64,000 nucleotides of DNA, from assembly GCF_001704415.2 (NCBI RefSeq), contig NC_030814.1, positions 77,059,121 through 77,123,120 on the forward strand. Direction: 5' to 3'. Source of the DNA: Capra hircus (lineage: Eukaryota; Chordata; Mammalia; Artiodactyla; Bovidae). Of the stretch, positions 1 to 10,929 are shown piece after piece (the stretch's first letter is position 1; every line of letters begins with the position of its first letter). Below the pieces are notes generated by a model that did no database searches, was not told the DNA's origin, and saw only the letters and a list, made by a program, of their open reading frames with translations. The position numbers and the translations under genes were made by a program.

Positions 1-153
1 AATCTTATTTTTAAAGATCTGTCTATTTGTGATGTGAAAATGAATAGCAACGTGGATAAGAGTGGAGGCAGGAGACTTGCTAGGAACATTTTGTAGGATG
101 TGGTGGTTACTCTAGTGGTACAAGAGGAAGAAATGCTGAGTTGAACCAACATA

Positions 154-267
154 GGGCTTCCCTGGTAGCTCAGCTGGTAGATAAAAAATCCACTTGTAAT
201 GCAGGAAACCCTGGTTCAATTTCTGGGTCAGGAAGTTCCCCTGGAGAAAGGGTAGGCTACCCATATA
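154..267 (+). mobile_element. Bov-tA SINE, 3'-truncated
   Basis: The tRNA-derived head begins with GGGCTTCCCTGGTAGCTCAG and continues through a degenerate B box (GGTTCAATTTC) into the A-monomer start (CCCCTGGAGAAAGGG). It stops about 100 bp short of the usual end. The head is the relic of an internal RNA polymerase III promoter; the mismatched B box and missing tail suggest a dead copy. Confidence 0.9.
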
Positions 268-839
268 GGACATGTTCAAGAGGCAGAGTTGCCTTTGTAT
301 TGAAGGGAAATAGAAGTGATGGTAGGGTTGAGGAAAGGAGATAATGTGGAAACCTGGGAAGTAATAAGCAGTCTTTTTGAGATGAATACGGGTTTCTATT
401 TACCATGTTTTTGAAAATGGTTGTGATAAGGCTACTAATGCACTTTTAAATTTTAAATCCAATTAAGAATTCTCAATCCTTTTCTCCCTGGGCCCCTATG
501 TAGCTTTTGGCACATAAAATAAGTTTATTCTTTGGTTTTGTTTCTCTACTATTTATCTCATTTTCCTTTATGGATCTTCTGCTGCTGCTCATCCCTTGAC
601 TGTTGTGCTTCTTTCCCCCAGAGTCTCTTCATTATTCACTCCACAATGTCTTCTAAATTTCAGTGCTGACAACTCCCTGTCTGTATTCCCAACACAGATA
701 TAATTCTCCCAGCAGCCCTATATATATATATCTACCAAACTGCCTGCTAAACACCAGTGATTTGAAGTGCTGGAGGCATTGCAATATGTCCAAACTCAAA
801 TTCCATTTTTTTTCTATGTTCAAATAATGTTCTTTCTCT
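268..839. other. No gene or assignable repeat
   Basis: Single-copy-looking, moderately AT-rich sequence. The only local feature is a short TA run near 719-731. No exon-like reading frame with splice signals is visible. Confidence 0.5.
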
Positions 840-1295
840 TTCGTTCTTTATCATAGGAGTTACCCACAACCCACATGAGATTGGGTGGTAAATTGAATTC
901 CTGGCCTCAGTTCTTCATTTTCTTGGGTTGGTGTTGTATACACACACCCTTGCCATGACTCCATGGTGGACGCAGTTGTTTTACCACTTCTTGACTTCAC
1001 ACTCCAACACATAACTTTGTTTGGCCAATGCAATGTTGGTATATGTGACACAAAGGCTTAAAAGGCCTTTGGGCTGACTTTCTGCTCTTTGTGATAAGAA
1101 AATGATTTAGGTAGGTGTTAGTCTATGGAAGATGACAGACATGTGAAGTAGATTGGATGATTGGACCCAACCTAACATTTAGAGTCAAGTCCAGTTGTGC
1201 TCAAGCTACAGCTGCAGGTGTATAAGCAAGAAATAATTGTGTACTGTTATCCACCAGAGAGATTTAGTGGTTGTTACTTGTCAATCGTTGACTCA
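840..1295 (+). mobile_element. Ancient mammalian repeat, probably L1M-type 3' region
   Basis: Segments such as TTGGCCAATG near 1021 and AAGAAATAA followed by GATTTAGTGGTTGTTAC near 1228-1277 resemble the end of an old mammalian retroelement. Divergence is high. The family call is from memory of the consensus and could be wrong (an old LTR is the alternative). Confidence 0.35.
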
Positions 1296-1479
1296 TACAA
1301 GGCCCAAATGAGAGGCTGGCAGCCATCCTTGACTCTCCTTTCTCGGTTGACACTCACATGGAATAGTATCTAAATCTTACTGTTTTGTTTTCTCAGTATC
1401 TCTTATAATTCACTCCCTTCTATGATCTCATATCCCTATCCCTTGATTGGGCTACTCCATATTTTATTACTGATTTCCC

Positions 1480-1960
1480 TGGCTTTAGTTCAGTCCTTTT
1501 CCAGTTTATCGTCCTCATGCTTGGTAGAATGATCTTTCTTGAAAGGCAAACTGATCAGGTCAGTCTGGTATTTATAATCCTTCAACGACCTCCCATAAAT
1601 AAGCCATTCATATAAAATCTGAATTATTTAGCACACACTGATCCTCATAATCCAGCCTTCCCCTAACTCTCCACCCTTATTTTTTTGCATTTATCTTTCA
1701 TCCTTACCTTGAACTCCAGCATTACCATACTCATTTTCAGTTTAAAACTATTCCAGATCTCCCTCACATTTTTTCACACCTACTCTCACTTCTATGCTTA
1801 TTTTATCCCTACCATTCCTTCAATATTAACTAATGCTCTCTCCACAAAGTTTTTCCTGAGTTCCTCCATGAGCCTCCCCTTGCCATTTGTTTAGGAACCC
1901 TGTGTTGCATGTGCATCCAAGGTAATCAGTGGTCACTTGTATTGGAGCACACAGAATAAC
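1480..1960 (+). mobile_element. L2 LINE 3' fragment (old)
   Basis: The order of blocks (ATCCTTCAACGACCTCCCAT; then pyrimidine-rich CACACCT; then AAAGTTTTTCCTGAG) follows the L2 3' end. No coding sequence survives. Extensive substitutions fit an insertion older than the ruminant radiation. Confidence 0.5.
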
Positions 1961-2649
1961 TGATTAATTTTTCTTCTTAAAACTTCCAATGAACCTTTTC
2001 TGTACATTGTTAGTGTGTTTACTTGCTAACCTTCTATGCAGCAGATAATTTTAAGGCCATGACTGATTCTTTTATCTCTTGTTCCACATGTTACCTGAAA
2101 CTTCATAAACATAACTGTGAGAAAAAGAAAGAAAAGAGAGATATATTAATTAATTTTAGGAGAGAATTCTGGGGCCCAGAAAATTTAATTTATAGTCTCA
2201 TTGTTGTTCATCCAATAACTGATGAGAAGAAAGATCACCTTCTCCTTTAGCAGTACTTTTTCTTCTCTACCATGTTGACTTCTCAATAAACATTTCTAAA
2301 GGGTACTATGTAAATTATTAGGCCTCTGTTTTAAGAAAAAGTTATTTGAAAGCGCACATTTTTTATCTTTAAAAAAATAGAACTTATCCTGAAAGTCTAT
2401 CTATTGTAGTCTCTGTGGGAAACAAGTCAATAAACTTTGAAAAACATCAGTAAAATCAGCCATGATTAAATAAAGAGTAAGTTGGTACTAGGAGAATCCT
2501 TTTGTAATACAAAAAACGCATCCTCATTACCTTTATATATTGATAAAATTAAGTGCTCAAACTTAAGTAACTTCAAAATTCCATCTCTATTTTATCCCTT
2601 TTAAGTCCTCTTTCCATTAGATAAGCTTTTGACAGTACATTCTACTCAT
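1961..2649. other. No gene or assignable repeat
   Basis: AT-rich DNA with scattered stop codons in all frames. A 75-residue open frame at 2023-2250 has no recognisable domain and looks like chance. Confidence 0.5.
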
Positions 2650-2875
2650 TTGTTTGCTTTTATTAATATTTTGTTGGTGTAAAACAGTTTTATGTTCATA
2701 GCAAAATTGAGAGGAAGGTACAGAGATTTCCCAAAAAGCCCTGGCCCCCACACATGCATAGTCTCATGTGTTATCAACATCCCTTGCCCAAGTGGTATAT
2801 TTATTGCAGCTGATGAACATTTGTTGACATATCATAATTATCCAAAGCCCATGGTTTACATTATTCATTCTACTT
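2650..2875 (-). mobile_element. Old L1 (L1MA/L1MB-like) 3' UTR fragment
   Basis: Read on the plus strand, AGCAAAATTGAGAGGAAGGT, CCACACATGCATAGTC and ACATATCATAATTATCC follow the same order as the better preserved copy at 17645-18430, so both derive from the same old L1 3' end in the same orientation. Confidence 0.6.
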
Positions 2876-3196
2876 TTTTAAATAAATTGAGCCAAACTCT
2901 TTAACTTCTGCATTCCTGATTCTCTGGCATTTGTATTATACTTTCATGGATGAAAAATGTCATCTGCCATCTTTAATCAAAGGATGTAATGACATTCAGA
3001 GCATCAGTCACTGCAGCCACACCCAACTGTGTACCCTGAGGGAATTCAACATGGAAAAAAGAAAAAGACAGGATACTGGCCCTTGACAGCTAGGAAACCC
3101 AGACTCTCGTATCTTCCCACACTTAGAAAAGTGCTAAATTTATTATCTTGAGATGTTTGTTTTTTCTTTAATAATCTTTTGATGTTTTGACTACCT

Positions 3197-3877
3197 CAGT
3201 TCAGTTGCTCAGTCGTGTCCGACTCTTTGTGACCCCATGAATCGCAGCATGCCAGGCTTCCCTGTTCATCACCATCTCCCGGAGTTCAATCAGACTCACG
3301 TCCATCGAGTCAGTGATGCCATCAAGCCATCTCATCCTCTGTCGTCCCCTTCTCCTCCTGCCCCCAATCCCTCCCAGCATCAGAGTCTTTTCCAAAGAGT
3401 CACCTCTTTGCATGAGGTGGCCAAAGTACTGGAGCTTCAGCTTTAGCATCATTCCTTCCAAAGAAATCCCAGGGTTGATCTCCTTCAGAATGGACTGGTT
3501 GGATCTCCTTGCAGTCCAAGGGACTCTCAAGAGTCTTCCCCAACACCACAGTTCAAAACCATCAATTCTTCAGCACTCAGCTTTCTACACAGTCCAACTC
3601 TCACATCTATACGTGACCACAGGAAAAACCATAGCCTTGACTAGACGGACCTTAGTCGGCAAAGTAATGTCTCTGCTTTTGAATATGCTGTCTAGGTGTA
3701 ATATCTCTGCTTTTGAATATGCTGTCTAGGTGTAATATCTCTGCTTTTGAATATGCTGTCTAGGTGTAATATCTCTGCTTTTGAATATGCTGTCTAGGTG
3801 TAATATCTCTGCTTTTGAATATGCTGTCTAGGTGTAATATCTCTGCTTTTGAATATGCTGTCTAGTTTGGTCATAAC
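3197..3877 (-). mobile_element. BovB LINE, 5'-truncated, nested in the LTR
   Basis: Read on the minus strand this is the end of BovB ORF2 (reading frame 3201-3530 encodes its C-terminal region) and the 3' tail at 3197. Flanks TTTTGACTACCT (3185-3196) and TTTTGACCACCT (3878-3889) form a 12-bp target-site duplication with one mismatch, so the LTR was there first. The upstream part contains a tandem expansion listed separately. Confidence 0.9.
3671..3865. repeat. 34-bp tandem repeat, five perfect copies plus partial sixth
   Basis: CTCTGCTTTTGAATATGCTG begins at 3671, 3705, 3739, 3773, 3807 and 3841. The first five 34-bp units are identical and the sixth reverts to BovB after about 25 bp. About 27 bp of each unit is BovB ORF2 sequence; TGTAATA is the new joining piece. 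Perfect identity suggests recent expansion. Confidence 0.97.
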
Positions 3878-4060
3878 TTTTGACCACCTAGTTTGTTGCA
3901 AAAACTGTATATCCGAGCTCCTCCCTTACTTCTTTGGGACAGTCCCTCGGAGCTGTCTGAGAAACTGTCTTTTGGATTTAAGCCTTCAGTCAGTCTGCTA
4001 AATAAAAAAGAACTCTCAGCTTTTAGACTGTGCAATTTTTTCAGCCAATACCTTCCCTGA

Positions 4061-5356
4061 AATATCATCTGTCAACAATGTTCCTAAAGCGTCTTATCTA
4101 TGCTTGTACTTAAGTTTGTTTGGAGGCATATATTTATTTATGTGTGTTTACATGTTTGTTGGATCTGTGTCCTCTTGTATTCTCAGGCTCCTGGAAAGTA
4201 GAAATTATGTGTTCCTCTTTTTTTCCTTTCCAGTGTTTCCACGTCAGGCATCATACATATGGATTCCTTTTCAATTAGCCATTAACTGATAACCTTAGGC
4301 AGGTAAAACACTGAAAATGATGTAAGAAGAATGAACTGAAGGATTGAGGGAGTATAATCCAGAAACCTTATACTGTATTAGTTAATAAGCTGAAACTAAA
4401 ATTTTGGACTGCTCTCTCATGGTTCAATTCTGATTTGACTGTAAAACAGTCTGCTCTATTAATTAGTTTGAGAAATAGCTGCTGTACTCTGTGAAATGGC
4501 CTAGAACTGTAAAATTGCATTAGTCTGAAACTATAAGCATTTTCCTTGAAGTTACTTTAAGGAAATCCCTTTACTGTACCTCATGATAGGAGATACATGA
4601 TGGAAATGATTAAATAGCAGTGTCTCTTGACAGTCGAATGAGATTTCAGTAATAATTAATTCTTTACACTTCACTTGTCAGGGCAGCTTTGTTTCTCCTG
4701 TAATATATTTGGGATTCTGACTCGGTGGTGTGGTGATGGTGATGATAATGCAACCACGATACTGTGTTCTTTAGACCCTTATGTACTTACCACTACCTTG
4801 GTCATTATCACATTATCTCCTGGTCTTTAACATGCTGTGAAAGACGGAGTATTTATTATTAATTTGTCAAATTAGAGCTTTACTTTTTTCCATAATTTGG
4901 TTTGCTTCTACAAAATTCTTTTTTTTTTGGCAATTATTACACACCGGAGTGGCTGCTGGGTAAGAAAGATAAATTGACATTATCTTAGATTTTAAGAAAT
5001 TGGTGATATAGTCAAAGAGATGGCCCAGAATAAGAAAACTAATTGTGATGAGAGATTATCTCAGAGTGACGAGATGAGGGAAAACTTTATAGAAAAGGCA
5101 GCTTTGGAACTGGACTCTGAAAGTCTAAATGTGGCCTAGATGTGGCATGAAGATAGAAGGCTGACAACATGGAATCCCATTGTTGCCAACTCATCTTCTC
5201 TTGTTATTTTGCCCAGGGTAGTCCGATAAATACAATTTCTATCCAGATATTATCAAAAGTCTCATGTTGTCATTTTGCCTTATAAATAAATGTTGGTGTT
5301 TTTTCCCCTCGGAAGATTATTTTACAATATTGATCACAGTTTCTTTAAAACAGAGG
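4061..5356. other. No gene; unassigned old sequence
   Basis: No coding signal. Part of 4110-4290 has an L2-like flavour, too weak to call. A GGTGATGGTGATGAT stretch near 4735 and an eight-to-nine-T run near 4920 are the only low-complexity sites. Confidence 0.45.
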
Positions 5357-5368
5357 ACTGACCTCAGA

Positions 5369-6641
5369 GGATGTCTGGCTCTAGGTGAGTGATCACACCA
5401 TCGTGATTATCTGGGTCATGAAGATCTTTTTTGTACAGTTCTTCTGTGTATTCTTGCCACCTCTTCTTAATATCTTCTGCTTCTGTTAGGTCCATATCAT
5501 TTCTGTCCTTTATCAAGCCCATCTTTGCATGAAATATTCCCTTGGTATCTCTAATTTTCTTGACGACATCTCTAGTCTTTCCCATTCTGTTCTTTTCCTC
5601 TATTTCTTTGCATTGATCCCTGAGGTAGGCTTTCTTATCTCTTCTTGCTATTCTTTGGAACTCTGCATTCAGATGCTTTTATCTTTCCTTTTCTCCTTTG
5701 CTTTTTGCTTCTCTTCTTTTCACAGCTATTTGTAAGGCCTCCCCAGACAGCCACTTTGCATTTCTTTTCCATGGGGATGGTCTTGATCCCTGTCTCCTGT
5801 ACAATGTCACAAACATCCGTCCATAGTTCATCAGGCACTCTATCTATCAGATCTAGTCCCTTAAATCTATTTTTCACTTCCGCTGTATAATCATAAGGGA
5901 TTTGATTTAGGTCATACTGGAATGATCTATGATTTTCCCTACTTTTTTCAATTTAAGTCTGAATTTGGCAAAAAGGAGTTTATGATCTGAGCCACAGTCA
6001 GCTCCTAGTCTTGTTTTTCTGACTGAATAGAGCTTCTCCATCTTTGGTTGCAAAAAATATAATCAGTCTGATTTCACTGTTGCCCATCTGGTGATTTCCA
6101 TGTGTAGAGTCTTCTCTTGTGTTGTTGGAAGAGGGTGTTTGCTATGACCAGTGCATTTTCTTCACACAGCACTATTAGTCTTTGCCCTGCTTCATTCCAT
6201 ATTCCAAGGCCAAATTAACCTGTTACTCCAGGTGTTTCTTGACTTTCTACTTTTGCAGTCCAGTCCCCTATAATGAAAAGGACATCTTTTATGGTTGTTA
6301 GTTCTAAAAGGTCTTGTAGGTCTTTATAGAACCGTTCAACTTCAGCTTCTTCAGTGTTACTGCTTGGGGCATAGACTTGCATTACTATGATACTGAATGG
6401 CTTGCCTTGGAAACAAACAGAGATCATTCTGTCGTTTTTGAGATTGCTTCCAAGTACTGCATTTTGGATTCTTTTGTTGACCATGATGGCTACTCCATTT
6501 CTTCTGAGGGATTCCTGCCTGCAGTAGTAGATATAATGGTCATCTGAGTTAAATTCACCCATTCCGGTCCATTTTAGTTCTCTAATTCCTAGAATGCCGA
6601 CGTTCAGTCTTGCCATATCTTGTTTGACCACTTCCAATTTG
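5369..6641 (-). pseudogene. BovB ORF2 N-terminal relic: APE-type endonuclease and linker
   Basis: The minus-strand frame at 6637-6215 reads as the apurinic-like endonuclease that nicks target DNA. Visible motifs are the Glu-containing IRELKW, QVYAPSS and IIGDWTAKV. The family normally has Asn after GDW; here it is Thr, so a catalytic residue is probably lost. A stop follows VTG at 6215. Further pieces continue in frames 5877-5635 and 5585-5364, the latter ending in HLEPDIL, where the plus-strand half begins again. Stops and frameshifts make it non-functional. Confidence 0.9.
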
Positions 6642-8192
6642 CCCAGATAATCATGATGGTGTGATCACTCACCTAGAGCCAGACATCCTGGAAAGTGAAG
6701 TCAAATGGGCCTTAGAAAGCGTCACTACAAACAAAGCTAGTGGAGGTGATGGAATTCCAGTTCAGCTATTTCAAATCCTGAAAGATGATGCTGTGAAAGT
6801 GCTGCACTCAATATGCCTGCAAATTTGGAAAATTCAGCTGTGGCCACAGGACTGGAAAAGGTCAGCTTTCATTCCCATCCCAATTAAAGGCAATGCCAAA
6901 GAATGCTCAAACTACTGCACAATTGCACTCATCTCACATGCTAGTAAATTAATGCTCAAACTTCTCCAAGCCAGGCTTCAGCAATACGTGAACTGTGAAC
7001 TTTCAGATGTTCAAGCTGGTTTTAGAAAAGGCAGAGGAACCAGAGATCAAATTGCCAACATCTGCTGGATCATCGAAAAAGCAAGAGAGTTTCAGAAAAA
7101 CATCTATTTCTGTTTTATTGACTATGCCAAAGCCTTTGACTGTGTGGATCACAATAAACTGTGGGAAATTCTGAAAGAGATGGGAATACCAGACCACCTG
7201 ACCTGCCTCTTGAGAAACCTATATGCAGGTCAGGAAGCAACAGTTAGAACTGGACATGGAACAACAGACTGGTTCCAGATAGGGAAAGGAGTACATCAAG
7301 GCTGTATATTGTCACCCTGCTTATTTAACTTCTATGCAGAGTACATCATGAGAAACGTTGGGCTGGAGGAAGCACAAGCTGGAATCAAGTTTGCCGGGAG
7401 AAATATTAATAACTCAGATATGCAGATGACACCACCCTTATGGCAGAAAGTGAAGAAGAACTGAAGAGCCCCTTGATGAAAGTGAAAGAGGAGAGTGAAA
7501 ATGTTGGCTTAAAGCTCAACATTCAGAAAACGAAGATCATGGCATCTGGTCCCATCACTTCATGGGAAATAGATGGGAAAATAGTGGAAACACTGTCAGA
7601 CTTTATTTTTGGGGGCTCCAAAATCACTACAGATGGTGATTGCAGCCATGAAATTAAAAGACGCTTACTCCTTGGAAGGAAAGTTATGAGCAGCCTAGAT
7701 AGCATATTGAAAACCAGAAACATGACTTTGTCAACAAAGGTTCGCCTAGTCAAGGCTATGGTTTTTCCTGTGGTCATGTATGGATGTGAGAGTTGGACTG
7801 TGAAGAAAACTGAGCACCAAAGAATTGATGCTTTTGAACTGTGGTGTTGGAGACGACTCTTGAGAGTCCCTTGGACTGCAAGGAGATCCAACTGGTCCAT
7901 TCTGAAGGAGATCTGCCCTGGGATTTCCTTGGAAGGAATGATGCTAAAGCTGAAACTCCAATAGTTTGGCCACCTGATACGAAGACCTGATTCATTGGAA
8001 AAGACTCTGATGCTGGGAGGGATTGGGGGCAGGAGGAGAAGGGGACAACAGAGGATGAGATGGCTGGATGGCATCAGTGACTCGATGGATGTGAGTCTGA
8101 GTGATTTCCAGGAGTTGGTTATGGACAGGGAGGCCTGGCATGCTGTGATTCATGGGGTCACAGAGTCAGACACAACTGAGCGACTGAACTGA
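6642..8192 (+). pseudogene. BovB ORF2 C-terminal relic: reverse transcriptase
   Basis: Frame 6661-7464 contains RT motif A (FIDYAKAFDCVDH) and motif B (QGCILSPCLFN). One base is missing in the run before the catalytic YADD, so that motif is read out of frame as DMQMT near 7420. The correct frame resumes at 7440-7964 (after-YADD region, thumb and C-terminus) and ends at a TAG where the family has Tyr (CCAATAG, near 7960). The remaining C-terminus is open at 7995-8192. Only a few lesions separate it from an open frame, so the copy is fairly young. Confidence 0.93.
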
Positions 8193-8209
8193 ACTGAACT
8201 GACCTCAGA

Positions 8210-9515
8210 ATCTAGAATCAAATTTATAAGATTTGAAAAATCAGCAAAAAATGGGTCTTATACTTTTCCATGTTTATTTCTTTTCTGAAATATAGTGTTG
8301 AGATATGGAAAGGAAATAGATCAACATTTACTCCTGTTTCCATTTTATAGTGACACTCAATTTGCTGATTACCTCGCAGCACCAGACTCGTATCAAAACC
8401 CCTTGTCATCTTCACCTGACCTAAGTCACTAAACTGATTATTGCTTTTCAGAATAAGCAGGGAATTTTCAGTATCAATAACACTCTATACCTGCAGATAT
8501 TTACTCACTAAATACAGTGAGTAAAAAGATAGTGAGTGAAGTGTCTACTCACTATCTTTACACTCACTTGACTATTGCTTCAATGCATGTGACTGTTGGT
8601 GAGCACTTGGTGTGTTCATCTTTTTGGTTTGGTTAGTTGAGTTATTTCTCCATAGATCTTTCCATGTAAGGATTTTGAAGTTTAAATAGGAAGTACATTC
8701 AATATTATTCAAAAAACAGGGTAGCAATGAGCCAATAATTTGTATCTTTTATTCTTAAATTACTTTGTAATACTCTGCCAGCATGTAATGATACTATGAG
8801 TCAGGGAAAAATTTAGTTCCCCTATGGAAATGGTTTCTTCTTCATATACTATATCCAGAAAATAGAGAATAATCTGCTTGTTTTTCTCAAAAGGATGATA
8901 GTATGGTAAACAAACAGAAAACAGAAAAACCAAACCTTGGCATTTCAATTGCAGAATTTCATTTAGAAAATCTAACTCCTAACTAGGCTAATCCAATCTT
9001 CACATTATCTGAAGAATGAGTATTTTAGACTGGGCTGTTTAAGGCAAATGTTTCCATGGGGTCTATTTATTGCCCTTCATTGACTTTCTGTCTTGCCAAG
9101 TCAATTTGTAGTCTAACTATCCGGAAGATGATTCTCTTCACAAGAGAAAATATGTATGTTATATCACATTCTTCCTTTCATAACAACTAGCTTGTTTATA
9201 ATTAGCAAGACCAAGCTGATGACCTAAATGTGCACTGAAGTTACAATATAAAGTTTTGTTTTTAATAAATGTAGAACATAAACAAAAACTATTATTTTAA
9301 ATGTGGAGTTTCATCATTCTTTAAAACAGTTAGTATTGGTTCTGAAATTCCATTTTGAAAAACAAATAAAATAAGATGAATCAGCTATGATTTGTTTCCA
9401 TAGTCTGAAATAATGATCTTAGCTAGAAAAATCATTATGTCTATTTAGCTAATTCAAAAGCTAATTTTTCAGCATGTTATTGTAAAGGAAACCTATAGTC
9501 TACAGATAATGAAAA
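8210..9515. other. No gene; contains one strong hairpin
   Basis: AT-rich, non-repetitive sequence apart from the inverted repeat at 8501-8568. Open frames of about 60 residues at 8224-8415 and 8760-8948 on minus show no domain. Confidence 0.5.
8501..8568. repeat. Near-perfect hairpin, 22-bp arms, 9-nt loop
   Basis: The arm at 8516-8537 pairs with 8547-8568 with two mismatches; the loop is GAAGTGTCT. The left arm can also pair upstream: TTACTCACT at 8501-8509 matches AGTGAGTAA at 8516-8524. It is not part of a repeat family I recognise. Confidence 0.92.
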
Positions 9516-9519
9516 CTCA

Positions 9520-9650
9520 TTTTAGAGTCATAGAATTTGGGCTCAACTCTTGGTTCTACTAATATCATCTCTGCAATTTTAGAGTATTTAAACCATTTGA
9601 GTCTTGGTTTCTTCCATCTTAAAAAAAGTAGCGCTTCCTAATTTACAAAG
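9520..9650 (+). mobile_element. MIR SINE fragment
   Basis: GGGCTCAACTCTTGGTTCTAC and the later TTGAGTCTTGGTTTCTTCC match the MIR core order (the CAGTTTCCTCATCTGTAAAA block, degraded). Confidence 0.55.
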
Positions 9651-9777
9651 GTTTCCCCTATGGCTTCAAATTTAGAGCTTTGCAGCATTTATTTTCTGAT
9701 TTCCTAACTGTAATTAAAAGTGTAATATTTTGCATACTCCAGGGTAAACTCCCATTGGGATATTTTTAATCCATGTT

Positions 9778-10335
9778 TGTTGACTGAAAAACTACTCACA
9801 GCTTAAAATTTGAGATATATTTTATTAGGTATTCATTTTTAGAACTCCAAACCCGGGAACCAGCATTTCAAGTAACTAGAGAACTGCTCTGGGGAAGTAA
9901 GGAGAGGAGTCAGGTTATATAGAAGTTTACAACGAAGGACAGGTAGTCTATACAATAAGAGATTATTGTTAATTAAAGAAACCCAGACAATCAGAGTTGA
10001 GGAATTTAGTGCTTTTTTATGTGTGGAAAGATGCAAGAGTCTGGTCTCATGAAACCATCCCTTTACTATAGACCTCAGCTATCTGGGGCCAGTATCCAGG
10101 ATTTTTCACATCCTGTTTGCTTGGGGGCTCACCTTAGGGAGTGGCTGTAGCCTGATGATTGCTAGATGGCAGGTATTCTTTTCCTTCCTGTGTTCCCTCA
10201 GGGGTCACCTTATCATATTGGAGGACTGCAATCGCTGATGACTGTGACATCCTTGTTTACTGATATGGCAGGAAATATTCCATTTCTCACGTATCAGAAG
10301 GAGGATGTAAGATGAACTTATTTTTGTCAATGAAC
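9778..10335 (-). mobile_element. Endogenous retrovirus LTR on minus strand
   Basis: Read on minus, it runs through CCTGCCATATCAGTAAACAA, a TCTTGCATCTTTCCACACAT block, a TATATAACCTGACTCC stretch, an AATAAA signal (plus 9820-9830) and ends in TTTTTCAGTCAACA (plus 9778). The same blocks occur in the same order at 11340-14326 on plus. No internal genes are visible. The 5' end is uncertain and may extend toward 10785. Confidence 0.65.
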
Positions 10336-10784
10336 TGTTTCCAACTATGACTTCTTGAGAGTCCATTATCTCTGCCCTGCTCAAATCCCTACAGTCAGTG
10401 CACCCATCCCCCAGGTGCTGTGGGTACTTGGGTGCTGTGGGTACTACTAATTGTTCATTGTCCTTCCTCCCTCCAAAACCTACAGGTAAAGACCACTAAT
10501 GCAAGAATACAAATGTCAGTCCCCTTGCCTCAAGGTGGAACCAACTCTGACTTTGTTAAAGTGCTCCAAACCAGTCCAGGGGATTAGGCTGTAGGTAGAG
10601 TTCAGTTGAGAATAGAGTTCAGTTTTTCCTCCTCTCCCTGAGCCCGCCCTATGTAAATCGGGCTAACCAGGAAGGCTCTTTGCTTCCCCTGGGGTCCGCA
10701 CTCCAGTCCTCAGACCTTCCTTTGTTCTATTTTCGTGGGCTTTTCCCTTCTTTGTCTTTTAGCCGCCGCCATCCTGGACTCCTT
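10336..10784. other. LTR-adjacent GC-richer sequence, origin unclear
   Basis: 10620-10780 is GC-richer, with GCCCGCCCTATGTAAATCGG and a GCCGCCGCCATCCTGGA end. On minus it could be the 5' part of the neighbouring LTR. A 17-bp direct duplication (GGTGCTGTGGGTACT) lies at 10414-10446. No reading frame of note. Confidence 0.45.
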
Positions 10785-10796
10785 TTTTACTATTCT

Positions 10797-10917
10797 GCTG
10801 CTGCTGTTGCTAAGTCGCTTCAGTCGTGTCTGACTCTATGAAACCCCATAGATGGAAGCCCCCCAGGCTCCCCCATCCCTGGGATTCTCCAGGCAAGAAC
10901 ACTGGCGTGGGTTACCA
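10797..10917 (-). mobile_element. Bov-A2 SINE, one monomer
   Basis: The TGCTGCTGCTG start is the complement of the AGC tail; CTTCAGTCGTGTCTGACTC and CCAGGCAAGAACACTGG follow. TTTTACTATTCT at 10785-10796 and 10918-10929 is a perfect 12-bp target-site duplication. Confidence 0.95.
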
Positions 10918-10929
10918 TTTTACTATTCT

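Larger units (their letters stand above)
3000..4060 (+). mobile_element. Endogenous retrovirus LTR (ruminant type), split by BovB
   Basis: The left part ends near 3196 and the right part resumes at 3878. The right part has a C/T-rich block, an AATAAA polyadenylation signal near 4000, and the downstream AACTCTCAGCTTTTAGACTG typical of R-U5. The same architecture recurs at 11340-14326 and, inverted, at 9778-10335. No gag, pol or env remains, so this is a solo LTR. The outer ends are approximate. Confidence 0.65.
5369..8197 (+). mobile_element. BovB LINE with inverted 5' segment (twin-primed)
   Basis: The 5' part (endonuclease and linker) lies on minus at 5369-6641; the 3' part (reverse transcriptase to tail) lies on plus from 6642. 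Both halves carry the same 48-bp stretch of the element (5369-5416 inverted, 6642-6689 direct), so the two cDNA arms overlapped at the join. ACTGACCTCAGA at 5357-5368 and 8198-8209 is a perfect 12-bp target-site duplication, showing that both halves entered in one event. It is 5'-truncated inside the endonuclease domain. Combined length about 2.8 kb. Confidence 0.93.

Noticed and set aside
1685..1894. Open frame rich in Leu, Ser and Phe resembling a membrane protein
   Set aside because: It is a reading of pyrimidine-rich L2 sequence.
3671..3865. CRISPR-like array of 34-bp repeats
   Set aside because: Units are directly contiguous with no unique spacers, and the text is BovB ORF2 in a mammalian genome.
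7523..8074. 183-residue minus-strand open frame
   Set aside because: Antisense shadow of BovB ORF2; the same pattern repeats opposite other BovB copies (3313-3729, 43110-43484, 49107-49511, 57836-58366).
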